From the NCBI GenBank assembly GCA_949289935.1, contig CASEQD010000010.1, positions 1-43,807 on the forward strand: a stretch of DNA of 43,807 nucleotides. The letters are read 5' to 3'. Made by a program: the position numbers and the translations under genes. Position 1 is the stretch's first letter; the number at the start of each line of letters is the position of its first letter. This DNA comes from an uncultured Pseudomonadota bacterium (GTDB taxonomy: Bacteria; Pseudomonadota; Alphaproteobacteria; RF32; CAG-239). Below, piece after piece: positions 42,273 through 43,807 of the stretch. The notes under the pieces were generated by a model. That model was given only the letters and a program-made list of their open reading frames with translations. It made no database searches and was not told the DNA's origin.

Positions 42273-43239
42273 TGTTTATTTGCGCCGTGGAATTTGGCTG
42301 TTTGTTTTTTCTTTTTGTTTTGCTTTGTTTTGTTTGTTTCCGTCTGTTTACAAAAATATCGGGAATATGAAAGGAAAATTTGTTTTTGCGTCGATTTTGG
42401 AGCAGACGGATAAAATAAAAAAAATAGAGCTCTCTACGCCGGAGGCTTTGATTACCCTTATTCGGGAGAAAAATTTATGGCGGGTTGCCGAAGCGGATTT
42501 GTATTATGCCGGATATCGGCAGATTGAGTCTTTGTTTGATTTTTTCAAAAATGCACGCATCCAACGGAATGTTGAGCTTTCGGATGCGGAATTTGCCGAT
42601 AATTTTGCTGAAAATGCAACGGAGATCGTTCTCTATGACGAGAGCGGCAAAAAATTGATGAGTTTGATTGCCGGGCGGCGGACTTATAACAATAAGTTTA
42701 TTTATATACGCTTTCCCGACAGCGATGAGATTTATATGGCCGGAAATGCGCCGCAGCTTCCGGAAAATGTTTACAGCTGGCTGCAACAGCCTCTTTTGTC
42801 GCTTAATTCCGCCGGTGTTCAGGATATTTTAATTAAACGGGAAAAAGGTGATATGGTTGTCGGCAGGGATGTTCCCGGGTATCCGTTTTGGCTGATGGAC
42901 GGGAGTAAAATGGTGCGGCGGGTTGATGCCGAAGATTTGCTCAACCAGTTGCAATCGGTTTATTTTATCGGGGTTAAATCGGTGCAGAACTTTGATGAGC
43001 AGCTGTTTTCCCGGCGCAAAGAATTCCGTGTTACGACTTTTGACGGAGTGATTATTGATTTTATATTGTTTTATGGCCGGGGAGAATACTGGCTGAAGGA
43101 AAATATATCTCTGACCAGTCTTCCGACTTCGGCAGCGCGTCAGTTCGCGAAAGACAGTAAGGAACTGTCGGAGTACTGGTATTTTCAGTTGAGCGAATAT
43201 GCCGGCAGCCGCCTGTGGAATACGGAGGTATTGAGATAA
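42265..43239 (+). CDS. DUF4340 domain protein
   Basis: A 324-residue protein with one N-terminal membrane helix (WLFVFSFCFALFCLFPSV) and a periplasmic body of DUF4340 type: KKIELSTPEALITLIREKNLW, then YYAGYRQIESLFDFFKNAR, with the repeated beta pattern of the family. GGAGGAAAATC precedes the ATG. It overlaps the GldG-like gene by 8 nt and completes the ABC module. DUF4340 proteins often accompany such transporters and may form part of the envelope complex; the direct function is unknown. Confidence 0.88.
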   Translation: MNNVYLRRGIWLFVFSFCFALFCLFPSVYKNIGNMKGKFVFASILEQTDKIKKIELSTPEALITLIREKNLWRVAEADLYYAGYRQIESLFDFFKNARIQRNVELSDAEFADNFAENATEIVLYDESGKKLMSLIAGRRTYNNKFIYIRFPDSDEIYMAGNAPQLPENVYSWLQQPLLSLNSAGVQDILIKREKGDMVVGRDVPGYPFWLMDGSKMVRRVDAEDLLNQLQSVYFIGVKSVQNFDEQLFSRRKEFRVTTFDGVIIDFILFYGRGEYWLKENISLTSLPTSAARQFAKDSKELSEYWYFQLSEYAGSRLWNTEVLR

Positions 43240-43266
43240 GCGGCTGCCTTTGGGTGCGTAATTTAT

Positions 43267-43807
43267 TTACTCACAAACTGTTTCATAAACAGGATATACC
43301 CGTCCTTCCATATAAGAACAGTTTCCTCTGATTATGTCATTACAACTATTCGGATCACGTTCATCCCCTCCGCAGTTTCTTAGTTCTTCGCCACTTTCAC
43401 TCCTGCCGTCATAATATTCTATTGTGTAAGAAATAGAACAACAAATTGAGTATCCGTTTTGTTCGTACCATGTTGCGTTGGGATGACAGAAGCAAGAGCC
43501 ATAGTGCTGTTCTCCAGTTTGTATTTCTTGACAGCATGATTTGTATGGATAGTAGCAAGTTTTAGTTCCGCATTCGTTAGTTGTCGAGCCCCCACAGCCG
43601 CCGGGATTGATTTCTGATGTGCCGCTCGGACAACTATTGTCGCAGGGTTTGCATTTGTCATACAGAGTTGTATTACCGGAAAGGCAGGAGGATGCGCCTG
43701 TTTCCGGTCCGTTTGGGCATTTCAGATATCCGTCGCAGGGCGCCGGTTTGATTTTGTAACGCAGACCGAGCGAGCAATGATTGCAGGTTTCTCCGTCCTG
43801 GACATAT
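43267..43807 (-). CDS. Cys-rich protein, 5' end cut by window edge
   Basis: An open frame of 179 codons runs from the right edge to the TAA at 43267-43269; the start lies beyond the window. More than 20 cysteines are spread through it in groups such as CNHCSLG, CKPCDNSCPSGTSE, CCQEI and CFCHPNATWYEQNGYSICC. The GLRYK, YLKCPNGPETGASSC and CPSGT pieces recall eukaryote-like or gut-bacterial disulfide-rich surface modules, as in the protein at 8233. An exported location is inferred, because the signal peptide is not visible. It converges on the DUF4340 gene. Confidence 0.8.
   Translation of the reverse strand, partial: YVQDGETCNHCSLGLRYKIKPAPCDGYLKCPNGPETGASSCLSGNTTLYDKCKPCDNSCPSGTSEINPGGCGGSTTNECGTKTCYYPYKSCCQEIQTGEQHYGSCFCHPNATWYEQNGYSICCSISYTIEYYDGRSESGEELRNCGGDERDPNSCNDIIRGNCSYMEGRVYPVYETVCE

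Overview
The window looks like a chromosomal stretch of an uncultured, moderately AT-rich alphaproteobacterium, probably host- or gut-associated. The phylum signal comes from gene content and order: a CcrM-type GANTC methyltransferase with its C-terminal domain, the yqeY-dnaG-rpoD order, adjacent mlaD and DUF2155 genes, a short DUF3035 (BamF-like) lipoprotein next to an active/inactive pair of M16 peptidases, and a long RpoD. Gut association is an inference from the small Cys-rich secreted proteins. No rRNA, phage, transposase or CRISPR array is visible.

Layout. 1-1220: a repeat-containing small protein cut by the window edge, a small membrane protein and tRNA-Ile(CAU), all on the minus strand. 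1380-8165: queH and rnhB separated by nested direct repeats, an orphan gene, then a tightly packed ccrM / two Ppx-GppA paralogues / rlmE unit and another orphan. 8233-10831 (minus): a Cys-rich secreted protein, a structured intergenic element, trxB and greA. 11114-13493: a DUF3015 and DUF4105 envelope pair. 13500-15059 (minus): a 519-residue protein of unknown function. 15237-19820: yqeY, dnaG, rpoD, followed by tRNA-Leu(GAG). 20243-29994: mgtE, lspA, the DUF3035 lipoprotein, two M16 peptidases, pgi, mutL, a cold-shock gene and a 3-methyladenine glycosylase. 30068-35970: a degenerate histidine-phosphatase-like orphan, tRNA-Ser(UGA), a flavodoxin/ferredoxin protein, metG, a membrane-anchored SNase-like protein and trkH. 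36003-38785 (minus): two mlaD paralogues, DUF2155 and a family 2 glycosyltransferase. 38961-43239: a four-gene ABC module of the GldA/GldF/GldG type plus DUF4340. 43267-43807 (minus): a second Cys-rich protein cut by the edge.

Most of the window is housekeeping: replication and transcription (dnaG, rpoD, greA, rnhB), repair (mutL, mpg), tRNA and rRNA modification (queH, rlmE), redox (trxB), envelope maintenance (lspA, mlaD, M16 pair) and ion transport (mgtE, trkH). The less ordinary material is a set of five unrecognised genes that share a promoter plus an A/T-only leader without a Shine-Dalgarno sequence, the nested repeats before rnhB, the unknown 519-residue protein, two enzyme folds that appear to have lost their catalytic residues, and the Cys-rich secreted proteins with a structured intergenic element nearby. 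I did not find a clear new defence or mobile system.
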